From: an uncultured Solirubrobacterales bacterium
Lineage (GTDB): Bacteria > Actinomycetota > Thermoleophilia > Solirubrobacterales > Solirubrobacteraceae
Length of the DNA: 6,409 nucleotides
Assembly (NCBI GenBank): GCA_937973575.1
Contig: CALJKH010000068.1
Location: forward strand, 1 to 6,409
Reading direction: 5' to 3'
The translations under genes were made by a program, and so were the position numbers. The notes below the pieces were generated by a model that was not told where the DNA came from, did not search any database, and saw only the letters and a list, made by a program, of their open reading frames with translations. Positions 5,206 to 6,409 of the stretch are shown here, piece after piece; positions within the stretch are counted from its first letter, which is position 1, and every line of letters starts with the position of its first letter.

Positions 5206-6409
5206 ATGGGTGAGGGATCCGAAGCAGGCATCAGCGGTCAACGCGACACGAACGCTCTAAACGCAGAGTGGAATCGTCTCCGCAAGGCAGCCACCGTTGT
5301 CGCCCTGATGACGGCGCCCGCGTTCTTCCTGCTCCTCTGGCGCGCTAATCACTGGAGCCTGATCTGGGCGATCCTCGGGACCCTCCTCTCAGTCGCAGCA
5401 TTCCGCGGAGTTGTCGACCTGATCGTCCACAAGCTCCTTCCGAAGCCGAGCCTTTACGGAGCTGACAGAGAACAACTCAAAAAGGACCAGGTAGCTCGCA
5501 GGCAACTGTGGTTCTGGCGCCGCTGGGTCCGAATATTTGTTTGGCTTGGAGTGATCTTCGCGGTCGTTACCACCCTTTTCGACGTGGGCGGGTTCGGAAA
5601 GATCGCCAAGAGCCTCGGCCCGCAGCTACTGGTACTTGGACTCCAGCTGCCCCTTCTGTTCCTCATCAACTTCGGCATTCTTTTCGGTCCCCTCCTCGTC
5701 TTCGCGATCAGGCAGATGAAGGGCTACGAACCCGGCGATGCTGATTGGGGAGTACGCCTCACAGACGTTCGTGGTCAACGCGAGCCCAAGGAGGAAGTCT
5801 CCCGGGTCATCTCACTCTGGCAATCGGGCGAGGAGTTCGAGCGCCTTGGCGGCAAGCGTGAACGCGGCCTTCTCTTCCTTGGTTCACCGGGAACTGGCAA
5901 GACCATGCTTTCCAAGGCAATCGCAACGTCGTTCAATAGCCCCTTCGTGACCATGCCGGGATCCGGATTCGCCCAGACCTTCATCGGCATGGACGTTGTG
6001 GTCGTCATGCTGCTCACCTCGAAGGCACGCCGGCTTGCCAAGAAATGGGGCGGCCAGTGCATCGTGTTCATTGATGAGATCGACGCTGTCGGAATGCGTC
6101 GTGCTGCGCTCGGGAGCGGAGCCCCAGCAGGCTTCGGGTTCGGCTCCTCAGACCCAGGCTCAATCCATGACGAGCTCTTCTACGGACCAATGGGCGCGCT
6201 CACTGCCAGCGGCGACCTCGTCCTTGAAACTCGGGCATGGCGAGAGAAAATGTTCGCTGCGCGAGCAACTGCACCAACTGACGCACTGCCTCCAATCCTT
6301 GCTGGCCCACGCGACCGAATCAATGGCTTCATCGGCGGCATGGGAATGGGTGGAGGAGGCGGAATGGCTCTCAACCAGCTCCTCGTTCAGATGGACGGCG
6401 TGGATGATC
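5206..6409 (+). CDS. FtsH-like membrane AAA+ ATPase with insertion (partial, 401 codons visible)
   Basis: The frame is open from the ATG at 5206 to the window edge. The N-terminal part has hydrophobic stretches at about residues 29-45, 50-66, 109-125 and a long one at 139-168, so about four membrane passes rather than the two usual in FtsH. The AAA+ part begins near 181: RLTDVRGQREPKEEV (184-198) corresponds to the FtsH DVAG-EAKEE segment and FERLGG is followed by Walker A GSPGTGKT (226-233). The pore-loop region has FAQTFIGMD, where FtsH has FVEMFVGVG. Walker B is CIVFIDEID (285-293, D290/E291). About 93 residues, many Gly, Ala and Met, separate the Walker B block from LNQLLVQMDG (389-398), against about 22 in ordinary FtsH. 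The sensor/arginine-finger region and any zinc protease domain lie beyond the window, so proteolytic activity cannot be judged. The start is supported by the TAACCT box and by helix 1 following soon after. A GTG at 5167 is a weaker alternative. Confidence 0.85.
   Translation, partial: MGEGSEAGISGQRDTNALNAEWNRLRKAATVVALMTAPAFFLLLWRANHWSLIWAILGTLLSVAAFRGVVDLIVHKLLPKPSLYGADREQLKKDQVARRQLWFWRRWVRIFVWLGVIFAVVTTLFDVGGFGKIAKSLGPQLLVLGLQLPLLFLINFGILFGPLLVFAIRQMKGYEPGDADWGVRLTDVRGQREPKEEVSRVISLWQSGEEFERLGGKRERGLLFLGSPGTGKTMLSKAIATSFNSPFVTMPGSGFAQTFIGMDVVVVMLLTSKARRLAKKWGGQCIVFIDEIDAVGMRRAALGSGAPAGFGFGSSDPGSIHDELFYGPMGALTASGDLVLETRAWREKMFAARATAPTDALPPILAGPRDRINGFIGGMGMGGGGGMALNQLLVQMDGVDD

Noticed and set aside
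1..6409. Mobile element, CRISPR array, toxin-antitoxin or phage defence system
   Set aside because: No transposase, terminal repeats, regularly spaced repeats or defence-type gene pair was seen in any frame; the genes are chromosomal housekeeping types.

Overview
The window looks like a chromosomal segment of an actinobacterium with moderately high GC, possibly of the Thermoleophilia/Solirubrobacterales type. This placement is inferred from three things: the protein families present, first genes that lack Shine-Dalgarno sites but carry TANNNT boxes close to the start codon (the leaderless style common in Actinobacteria), and a metallo-beta-lactamase-fold gene directly before hisS, which also occurs in mycobacteria. 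I could not run a taxonomic search. I see no insertion sequence, phage gene, CRISPR array or integration site; this is housekeeping-type DNA.

Layout. Positions 1-2043 hold a tightly packed minus-strand cluster. In transcription order it is a stand-alone glutamate formimidoyltransferase-like gene (2043-1156), a small basic two-helix membrane protein (1156-782), a glyoxalase II-like metallo-beta-lactamase-fold hydrolase (785-144), and the first 48 codons of histidyl-tRNA synthetase hisS (144-1, running off the left edge). All three junctions overlap by 1 or 4 bases, so translational coupling is likely. A divergent plus-strand gene for a 98-residue thioredoxin-fold/GST N-terminal-like protein starts at 2066, only 22 bases from the formimidoyltransferase start. 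The 22-base gap is centred on a perfect palindrome, which can serve as the -10 box in both directions. A CAU-anticodon tRNA gene (2401-2474, plus) follows. It ends three bases before the stop codon of a large convergent minus-strand gene for an 858-residue YfhO-type polytopic membrane protein (5054-2478). A second divergent intergenic region (5055-5205) separates that gene from a plus-strand FtsH-like membrane AAA+ ATPase that begins at 5206 and runs off the right edge.

How the parts relate. The left cluster combines translation (hisS), folate one-carbon/formimino-group chemistry (formimidoyltransferase) and thiol-ester-type hydrolysis (MBL fold). Histidine charging and a histidine-degradation-type enzyme in one transcript is suggestive, but no functional link is shown. 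The YfhO-like protein is probably a cell-envelope glycosyltransferase-type enzyme. The AAA+ protein is a divergent FtsH relative with about four predicted membrane helices and a roughly 70-residue glycine-rich insertion between Walker B and the next conserved motif. The most interesting non-coding signal is the symmetric promoter at 2044-2065, together with related TAACCT-type boxes just ahead of the other divergent starts.
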